Source: CAVUQH01 sp963774445 (GTDB lineage Bacteria; Myxococcota_A; Polyangia; Haliangiales; Haliangiaceae). Taken from it: a DNA stretch of 64,000 nt. How positions within the stretch are numbered: position 1 is the first letter of the stretch; the number at the start of each line of letters is the position of its first letter. Shown one piece after another: positions 29,968-40,658 of the stretch. The stretch spans positions 1 to 64,000 of the forward strand of contig CAVZFC010000032.1 in NCBI GenBank assembly GCA_963774445.1, given 5' to 3'. The position numbers and the translations under genes are program-made. The notes under the pieces were generated by a model. That model worked only from the letters and a program-made list of their open reading frames with translations, was not told where the DNA came from and did not search any database.

Positions 29968-31569
29968 CTAGTTGCTGTCGTAGACTTCGTCGGCGCCGAC
30001 GTCGGGGGCCGCGCCTTCGGGGCGGCTCTCGCCGTCGAAGTCGATCTTGTTGGAGGTCGGGGTGGCCTTGTCGCGGCACGGCGAGCCCGGCATCAGGTGG
30101 AAGTCGGCCATGCCGAGGTCGGCGAACGAGGGATCCGCGTCGAAGTTGCCGGTGCCGGTGGACATGCCCTGGATGTCCGAGTAGGTCCAGGTGCAGTTGG
30201 TGTTGCTGACCGTCGCGGTGCCTCCGGTGTGCAGGTAGACGACGTTGTTCGACGCCTGCATCGCCTTGGTCACCTCGCACGACACTGCGGCTCCCGGCGC
30301 GTTGGTGTTGGCGCGGCTGTCGGCGATGGTGTTGTAGTCCAGCACCTGGGTGAAGTCGCCGCCGTTGCTGATGCGCACGCCGCCGAACAGGCTGCCGCTG
30401 CTGCCGACATCTCCGTTGCGGATGATGAAGTTGTTGAGCAGCGTGAAGCTGGTGTTGCTGATGAGGGCGCCACCGCTGGTGTTGCGATCGATCAGGGAGC
30501 GCTCGACGGTGAGGGCGCAGCCGTCGGCGGCGTCGATGCCCTGACCGTCGTTGTTGTCCACGGTCACGTGGTAGAGGCGGAGCGAGGTGCTGGGGCCGCG
30601 GCAGTAGACGCCGTCGCCCAGGCTGCCGGCGGCGCGGGTGATGTGCAGGCCCTCGATCTCGACCTTGGCGCTGTTGCGCACCAGAAGAGCGGGGACGTCG
30701 GACGAAATCGGGTTGATGGTCGCGCCGTCGCCGTAGATGGTCACGGTCGTGCCGTCGATGTCCACCTGGCCCTGGTAGGCGGTCCCGCTGCCGAGGACGC
30801 GCAGGGTGTCCTTGCCGTTTCCGAGCTTGCCCAGCGCGTACTGGATGGTGGCGCACGGGGATGCCTGGCTGCCGCAGCCGGAGCTGTCGCCACCGCCGTG
30901 GCCGACGTAGATGACGCTGCCATCGGGGACGCACTGGCCGTTGTCGGGATCGCAGATGTCGGAGTTGCACTCCGGGTGATTGGTGCAGGGGCGGCAGAAG
31001 TGGCCCATTCCGTCGCACACCGGCTCGGTCATCGGGCAGTCCGTATCGGTGGCGCATTCGTAGCAGCCGCCGTCCACGCAGCGCGGCTTGTCGGAGTCGC
31101 GCGCCGCGCAATCGGTGTCGCCGGCTTCGTCGACCGTGCAGCTCATGCAGGTGTTGTTGCCGTCGCACAGCGGCATCGCGTCAGGGCAGTCGAGGTCGCC
31201 CTCACAGGGGACGCAGCGACCGTCGCTGGCACAGACTGGCGTGGCCGGGTCGCGGCTGGCGCACTCGGTATCGCTCTGCGAGACGTCGGTACAGGGAAGA
31301 CACGCGCTGTTGGCCTGCTCGCAGAGCGGCGCCTTCGGATCGGTGCACTCCGCGCTGGTCTGACAGCTCATGACGTCGCCGTCGTACGGGTTGGCGATGC
31401 AGCGATTGCCGACGCCGTCGAAGCGACCGCTCAGGTCGCAAAACGGGTAGGCGTTGCTGCCACAGTCGGCGTTGGTGTTGCAGTAGCGCGGGTTGTGCTC
31501 GGTGCAAGCCGCGGCCAAGAATGCCATCAGGGCGACGGCGACGATGTAGGTGGGGCGGTGCGCGCTCAT
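29968..31569 (-). CDS. Cys-rich lipoprotein with right-handed beta-helix
   Basis: 533 residues. The signal ends in lipobox LAAAC. Residues about 30-215 are at least six Cys-rich modules (CQTSAECTDPKAPLCEQANS; CEGDLDCPDAMPLCDGNNTC). Residues about 220-500 form a parallel beta-helix of the pectate-lyase-like kind with regular VTIYGDGATI, VEIEGLHITRAAG, LRLYHVTVDNNDG and LTVERSLIDRNT rungs. It closes with the PGSPCRDKA...DFDGESRPEG...DVGADE motif found at the end of many such surface proteins. Likely adhesin or polysaccharide-active; the substrate is unknown. Converges with the phosphoesterase gene one base apart. Confidence 0.88.
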   Translation of the reverse strand: MSAHRPTYIVAVALMAFLAAACTEHNPRYCNTNADCGSNAYPFCDLSGRFDGVGNRCIANPYDGDVMSCQTSAECTDPKAPLCEQANSACLPCTDVSQSDTECASRDPATPVCASDGRCVPCEGDLDCPDAMPLCDGNNTCMSCTVDEAGDTDCAARDSDKPRCVDGGCYECATDTDCPMTEPVCDGMGHFCRPCTNHPECNSDICDPDNGQCVPDGSVIYVGHGGGDSSGCGSQASPCATIQYALGKLGNGKDTLRVLGSGTAYQGQVDIDGTTVTIYGDGATINPISSDVPALLVRNSAKVEIEGLHITRAAGSLGDGVYCRGPSTSLRLYHVTVDNNDGQGIDAADGCALTVERSLIDRNTSGGALISNTSFTLLNNFIIRNGDVGSSGSLFGGVRISNGGDFTQVLDYNTIADSRANTNAPGAAVSCEVTKAMQASNNVVYLHTGGTATVSNTNCTWTYSDIQGMSTGTGNFDADPSFADLGMADFHLMPGSPCRDKATPTSNKIDFDGESRPEGAAPDVGADEVYDSN

Positions 31570-31688
31570 GCCAACAGGCCGAGAATACCGAGGTCGCGCC
31601 GGTTTTCGAAATTGCCTGCGCCTGTTAGCGTCGCTTCCGGAACTTCCGGTCGGGAGCGGCGCCGCGCGTGTTAGCCTGGTTGGTGAGG

Positions 31689-32156
31689 ATGAGGGTCACG
31701 GCACTGTTGCTTTTGCCGGCATTGGCGGCGGCGTGCGGGGGTACTCCTGCGCACCGGCCCACCGCCCACAGCCGCGTGGTTCCACCGGTGGAGATCGGCG
31801 CCGACGGCGACGTCGCCCCCCAGCCGCTGCAGGTCGAGGTCAAGGCCAAGCGCCTGGGCAGCGCCCTGCACCTGGACATCATCGGCATCGGCCGCGGGCG
31901 CCTCGAGGGCGAGGCCTTCGAGGATCCGACCCGGTGGACGGTCGTGGTCCGCCAGCAGGGCGATCAGCTCGACCACCTGGTCAACGGACCGATCCATCTG
32001 GCGCGCGATCCGGCGGGCAGGGCCAGCGGCAGCCGCTGGGACGTGACTGTCAGCTTTTCTTCGACCTTCCACATGAAGAGCGACGAGCTGCCGGTCGAGG
32101 TCCTGGTCCGGGCTCCCGACGAGCGCCCGGTCAAGGTCGAGATCACCCGGCTGTGA
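31689..32156 (+). CDS. Lipoprotein of unknown function (155 aa)
   Basis: The signal MRVTALLLLPALAAAC is followed by GGTPAHRP and one compact beta-rich domain (LQVEVKAKRLGSALHLDIIG; RWDVTVSFSSTFHMKSDELP; VEVLVRAPDERPVKVEITRL). There are no further cysteines. An upstream GTG at 31668 would add 7 residues. It is isolated between a divergent lipoprotein gene and a convergent protease gene. No family recognised. Confidence 0.75.
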   Translation: MRVTALLLLPALAAACGGTPAHRPTAHSRVVPPVEIGADGDVAPQPLQVEVKAKRLGSALHLDIIGIGRGRLEGEAFEDPTRWTVVVRQQGDQLDHLVNGPIHLARDPAGRASGSRWDVTVSFSSTFHMKSDELPVEVLVRAPDERPVKVEITRL

Positions 32157-32192
32157 TCGACCCGACCCGCGCGTCCTGAGCGATGCGCGCGG

Positions 32193-33374
32193 TCACGGGC
32201 GGAGTCGGAGGATCGCGACCACGAACGCGAGCAGGAGCAGCGTTCCCGGCGCGCCGCCCGAGCCGGTGGTGCAGCCGCAGCCACCGCCCTCGGCGGCGGT
32301 GACCGTGATCAGGACCACGACGTCGCCGCTCAGGGCCGGCTGGCCGTTGTCGGTCACCTGCACGGTCAGCTGGTCTGGCCCGGCGTAGTCGGCGTCGGCG
32401 GTGTAGGTCAGCTCGCCGGTCGCCGAGATCTCGGCGGTGCCGTGCTCGGGAACCACGCTGACCGCGTAGCTCTCGTTGTCGCCGGCGTCCGGGTCGTTGG
32501 CGGCCACGGCGGCGGTCGTCGAGTCGCCCGCCGCCACCACGATCTCCTGGGCGGTCGGTGCCGGCGCCAGGTTACAGGTCGGCTCGACCAGGGTGGCGCC
32601 GGTCTGGCTCTCGATCCAGTCGATGACGGCGTCCGGGCGCTCGTAGATGCCGCCCTGGCCGCACGGCTGGGTGGCGTCGTCCCACGCGCGCGAGGTCAGG
32701 CCGACGACGAAATCGCCCTTTTCGGTCATCAGATAGAGCGGCCCGCCGGAGTCGCCGAAGCAGGTGTCGATGCCCATCCCACCGGCGCCGATCTCGCCGC
32801 CCGGGCTGATGCTCGCCGTGCAGCCGCGGTCGACAGCGGTGCAGTCGGCGTCGGTCACCGTGGTGAACGCCTCGCGCAGCTCGTTGGTGTACTGGCGGCC
32901 GCGGGTATCGATGGCGCCGTAGCCGACGATGGCGACGTCGGCGCCGTTCTTGACGTAGTCGTCGCGGATGCAGCCGCTGGCGATCGGCCGCGGCTCGATG
33001 GTCGAGTCGTGCTCGAGCACCAGGGCGGTGATGTCGTGGCTGCTCTGCCAACTCGGGTACGGGATCTCCTGCACCACGTTGATCGTCTCGCCGCCCTGGG
33101 TGTAGTCGTTGGTGCCCAGGATCACCGAGCGGATGCCGCCGGCGCAGTGGCCGGCGGTCAGCACCACGTTGGGCGCGACCAGCACGCCGGTGCAGATCGG
33201 CTCGCCTGAGTCGTCGATGATGCCGGCCGCGTCCAGCCACTTGCCCTCGGGCACCTGGCTGCCGCCGACGATCTCGGCATCGGGACGAGAGGGCGCGGCG
33301 AGGTCGCCGGCCGGGTTGGCCAGGGCGGCCGGGGCGAGGCTTGCCAGGACGATGGCGACGAGGGTGGGGCGCAC
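32193..33374 (-). CDS. Secreted trypsin-like protease with cadherin-like domain and MYXO-CTERM-like tail
   Basis: 393 residues, GTG start, signal peptide LVAIVLASLAPAALA. The protease domain shows IVGGSQVPEG (activation site), LTAGHC, DITALVLEHD and CFGDSGGPLY; the disulfide pattern is complete. A domain of about 85 residues (VVAAGDSTTAAVAANDPDAG...YAGPDQLTVQVTD) is of the cadherin/Ig-like bacterial type. The end is GGGCGCTTGSGG, a hydrophobic stretch and RLRP, a MYXO-CTERM variant. It is the second protease of this design in 6 kb. Confidence 0.9.
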   Translation of the reverse strand: MRPTLVAIVLASLAPAALANPAGDLAAPSRPDAEIVGGSQVPEGKWLDAAGIIDDSGEPICTGVLVAPNVVLTAGHCAGGIRSVILGTNDYTQGGETINVVQEIPYPSWQSSHDITALVLEHDSTIEPRPIASGCIRDDYVKNGADVAIVGYGAIDTRGRQYTNELREAFTTVTDADCTAVDRGCTASISPGGEIGAGGMGIDTCFGDSGGPLYLMTEKGDFVVGLTSRAWDDATQPCGQGGIYERPDAVIDWIESQTGATLVEPTCNLAPAPTAQEIVVAAGDSTTAAVAANDPDAGDNESYAVSVVPEHGTAEISATGELTYTADADYAGPDQLTVQVTDNGQPALSGDVVVLITVTAAEGGGCGCTTGSGGAPGTLLLLAFVVAILRLRP

Positions 33375-33435
33375 GCGCAGATGATCCCACAGGGCGACCG
33401 CCCGGGGATCGGCTTTCGTGCGGTGCCAGCAGCTG

Positions 33436-33615
33436 TCAGCGGCGATCGCGCCAGTTGCGGCGGACTTCGGCGACAGCGTCGGTGCGTGACTGGAAGCGCA
33501 CGATCTGCTGTCCGCGCGGATCCAGCGCCGCCCAGGGGGCGAGGCTGTTCACCCGGTCCACGAAACCGATCGTCACGCCGTCCTCGGTGATTTCCTGCGG
33601 GAAGAGTCGCTTCAT
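33436..33615 (-). CDS. Small conserved-looking protein (59 aa)
   Basis: MKRLFPQEITEDGVTIGFVD starts at ATG 33615 behind a G-rich GGGCGGG stretch and continues with PWAALDPRGQQIVRFQSRT to AEVRRNWRDRR. Codon use is strongly GC at third positions and the reading is free of stops. It is below usual size cut-offs. No family recognised; a small soluble regulatory or DUF-type protein is possible. It lies in a minus-strand run between Usp and the protease. Confidence 0.6.
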   Translation of the reverse strand: MKRLFPQEITEDGVTIGFVDRVNSLAPWAALDPRGQQIVRFQSRTDAVAEVRRNWRDRR

Positions 33616-33660
33616 CCCGCCCAGCCTAAGGGTGGGCAGATCCCGGCGGCAAGAAATCGA

Positions 33661-34140
33661 CTATTCGCCGTCCGGGTAGTCGCTGGGTTGGACCACCAGC
33701 ACGTCGCAGCGCGCCAGCTGGAGCAGCCGGGACGGCACCGAGCCGACGATATAGTCGCGTGGGCCGCCGTGTCCGTGGCGCCCGATGACGATCAGCCCGG
33801 CGCGCACTTCGCGGGCCAGCGCGGCGATCTCGCGGGCAGGGTGCCCGCTGCGCACGTGCACCTCGATCTCCCAGTCGCCCGGTGCGTCGAGCGGATGCCC
33901 GGCGGCCTCGAACGCCTCGGCGATGCGCGCCTCGAGCGCCTCGGTCAGCTCGGCGATCTCCTCGCCGTGGGTCTGCGCTCGCCCACCCAGGGCCTCGCCG
34001 CCATCGGCCTCGAGGACCGCGACCCCGTGCAGCTCGGGACGCTCGAACAGCTTCGCCTGAGCGACCGCAGCTTCGACGACGAAGTCGGTCATCTCCGAGA
34101 AGTCGACGGCGAAGACGATGGCGTCATCCGAGTCGCTCAC
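33661..34140 (-). CDS. Universal stress protein (UspA family)
   Basis: 159 residues, GTG start. The N-terminal strand AIVFAVDFSEMTD and the ATP-binding motif GRHGHGGPRDYIVGSVPSRL (G-2x-G-9x-G-S/T) place it in the ATP-binding Usp class. Such proteins dimerise and help survival under starvation or oxidative stress. The gene ends 46 bp before the small 59-residue gene in the same direction. Confidence 0.92.
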   Translation of the reverse strand: MSDSDDAIVFAVDFSEMTDFVVEAAVAQAKLFERPELHGVAVLEADGGEALGGRAQTHGEEIAELTEALEARIAEAFEAAGHPLDAPGDWEIEVHVRSGHPAREIAALAREVRAGLIVIGRHGHGGPRDYIVGSVPSRLLQLARCDVLVVQPSDYPDGE

Positions 34141-34172
34141 GCCCGCATAGTAGCGGGTTCGGGCGGCCAGAG

Positions 34173-34637
34173 CTAATTCGTGGACGGACGTCCGGCGTTC
34201 AGGTGACGGCGGATGACCTCGGCGTCCGCCTCGAGCGCGGGCCGGCCGCGAGCATCGAGCAGCGGGGCCAGTGGGCGACGCGCGAGCGCGGCCAGCAAGC
34301 GCGGCAGGTCGCCGCGGCGCCGGGGCACGACGTGCACGTGCACGTGGGGCACGGTCTGGTTGGCCGCGCGGCCGTCGTTGACCACGATGTTGACGTCGTC
34401 ACACGGCAGCGAACCGGCGCGCAGGGCCTCGCCGATCTCGTTCGCGACGTCGAACAGGTGTGCCCGCACACCGGATGGAACCTCGCTCAGACGCTCGGCG
34501 TGGGTGCGGGGGATTACCAGCACGTGGCCGACGCGCAGCGGGTAAATGTCCAGGAACGCCAGAAGGTCGTCCTCGGCCCAGACCACACTGGCCGGCGCGG
34601 CGCCGGCGACGATGCTGCAGAAGATGCAACCGGTCAT
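34173..34637 (-). CDS. HIT-family nucleotide hydrolase
   Basis: About 154 residues. CIFCSIVAG at the N-terminus gives half of a zinc site. The HIT motif is HVHVHVVPR, and the segment YPLRVGHVLVIPRTHAERLS is typical of the Fhit/HINT/Ap4A-hydrolase group. It cleaves dinucleoside polyphosphates or nucleoside phosphoramidates in the cytoplasm. ATG 34637 overlaps the stop of the Gly-rich lipoprotein gene as ATGA. Confidence 0.93.
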   Translation of the reverse strand: MTGCIFCSIVAGAAPASVVWAEDDLLAFLDIYPLRVGHVLVIPRTHAERLSEVPSGVRAHLFDVANEIGEALRAGSLPCDDVNIVVNDGRAANQTVPHVHVHVVPRRRGDLPRLLAALARRPLAPLLDARGRPALEADAEVIRRHLNAGRPSTN

Positions 34638-36202
34638 GGCAGGTAGACGACATCGCGGCACATGGCGGCCTCGTCGCGGAAGTCGGCCTGCGCGCCGGCG
34701 AAGACGCACACGTTGTTGTGCCCGGCGACCAGCGGCACGGTCACCTGCTTGGTCCCGCTGCCGCCCGGCGTGACCGTGGGCTGCTCGTTGTCGTCGACCC
34801 AGACGGCAAACGCGCGACCGGGCGCGCCGATCACGGTGCCGGTCACCGACGCCTCGCGGACGATCGCGGGCAGATCGGCGCGCCACAGCGGACCGCGCAC
34901 CGGCGCCGGCGATCCGACTGACGCGGCCGGATCGGTCGGGCTGTCGATGCGGATGCGCCCGACCGATCCGTCGCCGCCGTTGCCCGCGCTGCTGCCGAAG
35001 GCGGCCGACACCACGTTGCCGGCGGTCTCGTCGATCAGTCCGCCGGGGGCGTGGATGAGGATGGCGCCGCCCGAGCCGCCGCCGCCGGAGCCGCCGCCGA
35101 GGCCGCCGCCGGCCGCGCCCTGTCCGCCCGCGGCGCGCACCGCCCCACCGCTCGTGAGGGTGATGGTTCCATCCGACCGCAGCTCGATGGCGCCGCCGCC
35201 GCCGCCGCCGTTGCCGCCGTTGCCGCCGAGGGTGCCGGTGCCGCCGCCGCCGCCGCCGTTGCCCCGGTTGCCCGGCTGCCCGGCCTCGGTCGCGATCGGC
35301 ACCAGCATGTCGTTACCGGTCGCCATCCCGCCGCTGCCGGCGGGCGAGTTGGCCTTGCCGCCCGCGCCCTGCTGGCCGACGCCACCAAACCCGCCGCCGC
35401 CGCCGCCCGGTCCGCTCTGCAACACGCCGCTGGTGCCCTGACCGCCGCCCCCGGCTCCGCAGTCGCCGACGGTCTCGCCGGCGCCGCCCGGGCAGCCGCC
35501 GGATCCCGGCGAGCCGTCGGCCTGGCCATCGGCGTCGACCGGCGCTGACACGATGATCTCGGCGGTGGCGTGGAAACGCGCCGGGTCGGTGCCCGCCAGG
35601 TGCACCGGCTGGGCGAAGGTAATGCGCGAGTAGGCCGGCGCCAGGCCGGCGGTCTGGGTGGTGAGCGTTCCGCCGGCGACGTCGAGCTCGTCCAGCCCGG
35701 TCACGGTGAAGTCGAGCCCGGCGGAGGCGCCCATCTGATCGACCACCACGCGAAGGGCCAGCGTTTCCCCCTGACCGACCGTCTCCAGGACCGGCACGCG
35801 AATCGTAGTGGCCGCCATGGTGCCGTCGATCGAGACCACGGTGTCGCCGACCTCGAGCGGCGTCGCGTTGACGCCCGCGTCGTCGACCCCGGCGTCGGCA
35901 CCGCCCGCGCCGGCCAGCTCGAAACGGATCACGGCGTCCTGGGCGATGCTGTCGCCGCTGACGAGGATCGGGATCGCGCGCCCGGTGGCCAGACTGCCCT
36001 CGCCTTCGAGCACGGTGTCGGGGCTGACCGACGTGAGCGCCAGACGGGTGGGATCGACGTCGGGCGGCGGCATCGTGGAGTCGGCGGGCATGGCGTCCGA
36101 CGCGTGAAAGTCGCCGGCGTCGTAGATCAGACTACATGCGCCAGCGGCGCCGGCCAGGCAGCAGATCAGGGCGCCGGTAGCGACGCGGGCGCAGATCGAC
36201 AT
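34634..36202 (-). CDS. Glycine-rich surface lipoprotein (522 aa)
   Basis: The signal ends in lipobox GAAGAC, followed by SLIYDAGDF, a start shared by many myxobacterial surface lipoproteins. Residues about 45-190 are beta-sandwich-like (LTSVSPDTVLEGEGSLATGR, an IPT/TIG-like segment). Residues about 240-420 are nearly all Gly-rich repeats (GGNGGNGGGGGGAIELRSDG), probably a rigid beta or polyglycine-II structure. The C-terminal domain has TPGGSGTKQVTVPLVAGHNN. The ATG at 36202 was chosen over 36241 for its better signal peptide. The stop overlaps the HIT gene. Confidence 0.83.
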   Translation of the reverse strand: MSICARVATGALICCLAGAAGACSLIYDAGDFHASDAMPADSTMPPPDVDPTRLALTSVSPDTVLEGEGSLATGRAIPILVSGDSIAQDAVIRFELAGAGGADAGVDDAGVNATPLEVGDTVVSIDGTMAATTIRVPVLETVGQGETLALRVVVDQMGASAGLDFTVTGLDELDVAGGTLTTQTAGLAPAYSRITFAQPVHLAGTDPARFHATAEIIVSAPVDADGQADGSPGSGGCPGGAGETVGDCGAGGGGQGTSGVLQSGPGGGGGGFGGVGQQGAGGKANSPAGSGGMATGNDMLVPIATEAGQPGNRGNGGGGGGTGTLGGNGGNGGGGGGAIELRSDGTITLTSGGAVRAAGGQGAAGGGLGGGSGGGGSGGAILIHAPGGLIDETAGNVVSAAFGSSAGNGGDGSVGRIRIDSPTDPAASVGSPAPVRGPLWRADLPAIVREASVTGTVIGAPGRAFAVWVDDNEQPTVTPGGSGTKQVTVPLVAGHNNVCVFAGAQADFRDEAAMCRDVVYLP

Positions 36203-36296
36203 CCGCACCAGAGTACCCGACTGGGTCGTCGCGTGGGGCACCTCACGACGGTCTCACGACTTGTGGCCGCCGCCGACGCGTGGTCTGATCGCCACC

Positions 36297-37112
36297 ATGG
36301 CCTGTTTGCGCTGCGGGGCGGCCGATGCGGTGGGCAGCCTGTGCGCACGTGATGCCGAGGCGATCGCGAGCTGCGCCGACATCACCGCCGAGCAGATCGT
36401 CCACCGCGACGCGCGCGACGCGGCGGCGACCCTGGTCGACCAGTGGGGTGCGACCCATCCGATCGCGCGCATGACCGCCGTCGGCCGCAGCGGCGAATGC
36501 GACCTGTCGGTGCTCCACCACTCGGTGTCGGCGCTGCACGCCGAGATCAGCGTGCGCGAGAGCGGCGTCTATCTCCGCGATCGCGGCAGCCTCAACGGCA
36601 GCTGGGTCAACGGCGAAAAGGTGCAGGCCTCGCGGCTGTTCGACGGCGACCAGGTCCGCTTCGGCGACGTCGGCTTCTTCTTCCTGTCGGCCGCGATGCC
36701 GGCGCTCGGGCCCGCGCGCGGCGTCGGCGGCACGGTGCCGACGCCGGGAGAGCAACTGGCGCTGACGGCGCGGGTACAGGTGGCCGACCGCGAGGTCGAG
36801 CTGGTCGAGCTGGGGGAGGGCACCGGCATCGCGCGCTGGAGCGACGGCGAGATCGACTTCGGGCGGCTCGAGTTCGGCCTGTTGCGGCTCCTGGCCCTGC
36901 GCCGGGCCAACGCCGTCGACCCGCTGCGCGCGTTCATCGCCTCGGCCGAGCTGGCCCGCGCGCTGGACTTCAACTCGGTGGCGGCCGATGGCGAAAACGT
37001 CCGCGAGCTGGTTCGCCGCGTGCGCCGCAAGCTCAAGGGCGCCGGCCTCGCCGATCTGATCGAGAGCCGCAAGGGCGCCGGCTATCGCCTCGCCTGGCCC
37101 GTGCGCAGCTAG
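36297..37112 (+). CDS. FHA domain fused to an OmpR-type winged helix
   Basis: About 271 residues. A short Cys motif (CLRCG...LCARD) opens the protein. The FHA domain (about 55-125) has GRSGECDLSVLHHSVSALHA and DRGSLNGSWVNGEKV, the phosphothreonine-binding loops. The C-terminal part (about 190-270) is an OmpR/PhoB-type winged helix (LEFGLLRLLALRR; VRELVRRVRRKLKGAG; IESRKGAGYRLAWPV) with no receiver domain. It would thus couple Thr phosphorylation directly to DNA binding. It heads an operon with a pseudokinase, an exported protein and an active kinase. Confidence 0.88.
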   Translation: MACLRCGAADAVGSLCARDAEAIASCADITAEQIVHRDARDAAATLVDQWGATHPIARMTAVGRSGECDLSVLHHSVSALHAEISVRESGVYLRDRGSLNGSWVNGEKVQASRLFDGDQVRFGDVGFFFLSAAMPALGPARGVGGTVPTPGEQLALTARVQVADREVELVELGEGTGIARWSDGEIDFGRLEFGLLRLLALRRANAVDPLRAFIASAELARALDFNSVAADGENVRELVRRVRRKLKGAGLADLIESRKGAGYRLAWPVRS

Positions 37113-37180
37113 CCCCTCACGCTCGCCTCACGGTGGTTCCGGTTTCGCCTGGACCCATCGGCGCGGCACGCTGAGCGCAG

Positions 37181-38149
37181 ATGATGGCCAGGCGCGTTCA
37201 CTGTCCCCGCTGTCGCGCGGTCTTCCGCCGGCGGGTCGCCTGTTGTCCGCTCGACGGCACCGCGACCCGGCCGCTGCCGCCGGATCCGATGATCGACTGC
37301 GTCATCGCCGGGCGCTACCGCGTGGTCGCGCTGGCCGGCGAGCGGCGCGACGCGCGCGTCTACTGCGCGGTGGATGGCGACAGCGAGGTCGAGGTCCACG
37401 TCCTGTGGGGCGAGCGCGCGGCGGTGGCCAGTGGACGCGATCGTTTCGAGCGCGGCGCGCGCATCGCCGCCGGGCTGTCGCATCCGCACCTACAGGAAGT
37501 GAGCGAGGCCGGACGCACCGAGGCCGGGCTGCCGTACTTCATCGCCGAGCCGTGCCCGGGGCCGACACTCGAGGAGGTCATCGAACGCGACGCGCCGGTG
37601 GGGCGGCGGCGGCTGGCGGCGCTCACGCGCGGGTTGTGCGCGGCGCTCGCCTATCTGCACGACGCCGGCATCGTCCACGGCGCCCTGGCGCCGACGCGGA
37701 TCACCGTCGCCGAGGTCGGGGATCGCGAGCTGGCGCTGGTTGGCGGCTTCGATCTGGCCCGTGTTCCCGGCGATTCGCCGCCGCGGCGGATGACCCGCAA
37801 GCTTCGCGGCGCTCCCGGCTACATGGCCCCCGAGGTGGTACAGGGCAGGCCTCCCGACCGCCGCTCGGATCTGTACGCGCTGGGTGTCATCCTCTACGAG
37901 CTCCTCGCCGGCACGCATCCGTTCGCCGGCACGCCGCTGGAACGGGCGCTGCGCCAGAGCGCCGAGCCGGTGCCGACGATCGCCGCGCGCAGCGGCAATC
38001 GGGCCGTCGATCCCGCGCTGGAGCGGATTGCATTGGGCCTGCTGTCGGTCGATCCCGAGGCGCGCTACGGCAGTGCGCGCCTCGTCGCCCGGGCGCTGGC
38101 GCGGGCGCTGAACACGCAGTCGGGGGCACACGACTCCCGGGTGGAGTAG
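37181..38149 (+). CDS. Ser/Thr pseudokinase with N-terminal zinc ribbon
   Basis: 322 residues with a zinc-ribbon start (HCPRCRAVFRRRVACCPLDG), then a full-length kinase fold that keeps APGYMAPEVVQG-type activation segment and SDLYALGVILYELLAGTHPF but has lost the chemistry. The VAIK lysine region reads VEVHVLWGE, the HRD loop reads HGALAPTRI, and DFG reads VGGFDLA with no Asp at the expected place. The Gly loop is also degenerate (LAGERRDARVY). It is probably a scaffold or regulator of the active kinase downstream, which has a matching zinc ribbon. Confidence 0.87.
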   Translation: MMARRVHCPRCRAVFRRRVACCPLDGTATRPLPPDPMIDCVIAGRYRVVALAGERRDARVYCAVDGDSEVEVHVLWGERAAVASGRDRFERGARIAAGLSHPHLQEVSEAGRTEAGLPYFIAEPCPGPTLEEVIERDAPVGRRRLAALTRGLCAALAYLHDAGIVHGALAPTRITVAEVGDRELALVGGFDLARVPGDSPPRRMTRKLRGAPGYMAPEVVQGRPPDRRSDLYALGVILYELLAGTHPFAGTPLERALRQSAEPVPTIAARSGNRAVDPALERIALGLLSVDPEARYGSARLVARALARALNTQSGAHDSRVE

Positions 38150-38156
38150 ACTCGTC

Positions 38157-39055
38157 ATGGGGATGCAACGCTGGACGATAGTCACGGCCGTCGCGCTGGC
38201 CACCCTGGCTGGTGGTGCGCGGGCGGCTTCGGCCCAGGTCGACCGGCGCATCGGCGTGGTGGTCAGCGTGAGGGTGAACGTCAACGCCGACGAGGCCCGC
38301 GCGCTGGCCGACCAGCTGGCCAGTGGCCTGTCGGCCGAGCTGCCGGTGGACGTGGTCAGCGGCGCCGAGACCGAGCGCCGCTTGCCCCAGGGAGGTCTGC
38401 CGGACGAGTGCGTGGCCGACGCGCCGTGCCGCGTCGACCTCGGGCGCCGCCTCGACGCCGACGAGCTGCTGTTCCTGGTGATCGTCCGCATGGGCGAGCA
38501 GGTGCAGATCGATCCGACCTGGGCCGACATCGCCAGCGGTCGCGTCACCGCGCGCTCGCGCATCACGCTGAGCAAGGGCGACGATCCGGTCGCGGTCTTC
38601 CGCAAGGCGGCGCCCGCGCTGTTGCCGCACATCGCGCGCCAGCAGCGCGAGCCGGAGACCAAGGTCATCGTCGTTCCCGGCGCGGGCGCGGCGCGCGCGG
38701 ACGACGGCCACCACATGACCCGAGGCTCCTGGATCGCGGCCGGCGTCGGCGCCGCCGCGTTGATCGGCGGCGGCGTCTTCGCGCTGAGCGCGCGCAACAA
38801 GTACGACGCCCTCGACCGAGATAACTGTCGCGACACGGCCGAGCCACCCTGCTCGCAGAGCCGCATCGACAGCCTGCGCCACCGCGCGCTGGCCGCCGAC
38901 ATCCTGCTCGGCGGCGCGGTCGCCGCGGGCGTGACCACGCTGGTGCTCTACTACCGCTCGGGAGGCGAGCAGCGGCCGGCACCGACTGCCGCGCCGCCGC
39001 CGGTGACGGTCGGGCTCGCGGGCGGCGGGCTGTCGCTGTCGATCGGAGGACGTTT

Positions 39056-39059
<4 letters not shown>
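38157..39059 (+). CDS. Exported membrane-anchored protein of unknown function (300 aa)
   Basis: The signal peptide is TAVALATLAGGARAASAQ. The first domain (about 30-165) resembles a TolB-like or PEGA-kinase-associated fold (IGVVVSVRVNVNADEARALA; ADELLFLVIVRMGEQVQIDP) with one disulfide pair (ECVADAPC). Two membrane helices follow (SWIAAGVGAAALIGGGVFAL and ILLGGAVAAGVTTLVLYY). It starts 7 bp after the pseudokinase stop and its TGA overlaps the CTG start of the next kinase, so it is part of a four-gene operon. Confidence 0.8.

Positions 39060-40646
<1,587 letters not shown>

Positions 40647-40658
<12 letters not shown>

Noticed and set aside
35050..35480. GCC/GGC-rich tract looked like a possible triplet-repeat expansion
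   Set aside because: It simply encodes the Gly-rich domain of the lipoprotein at 34634-36202.
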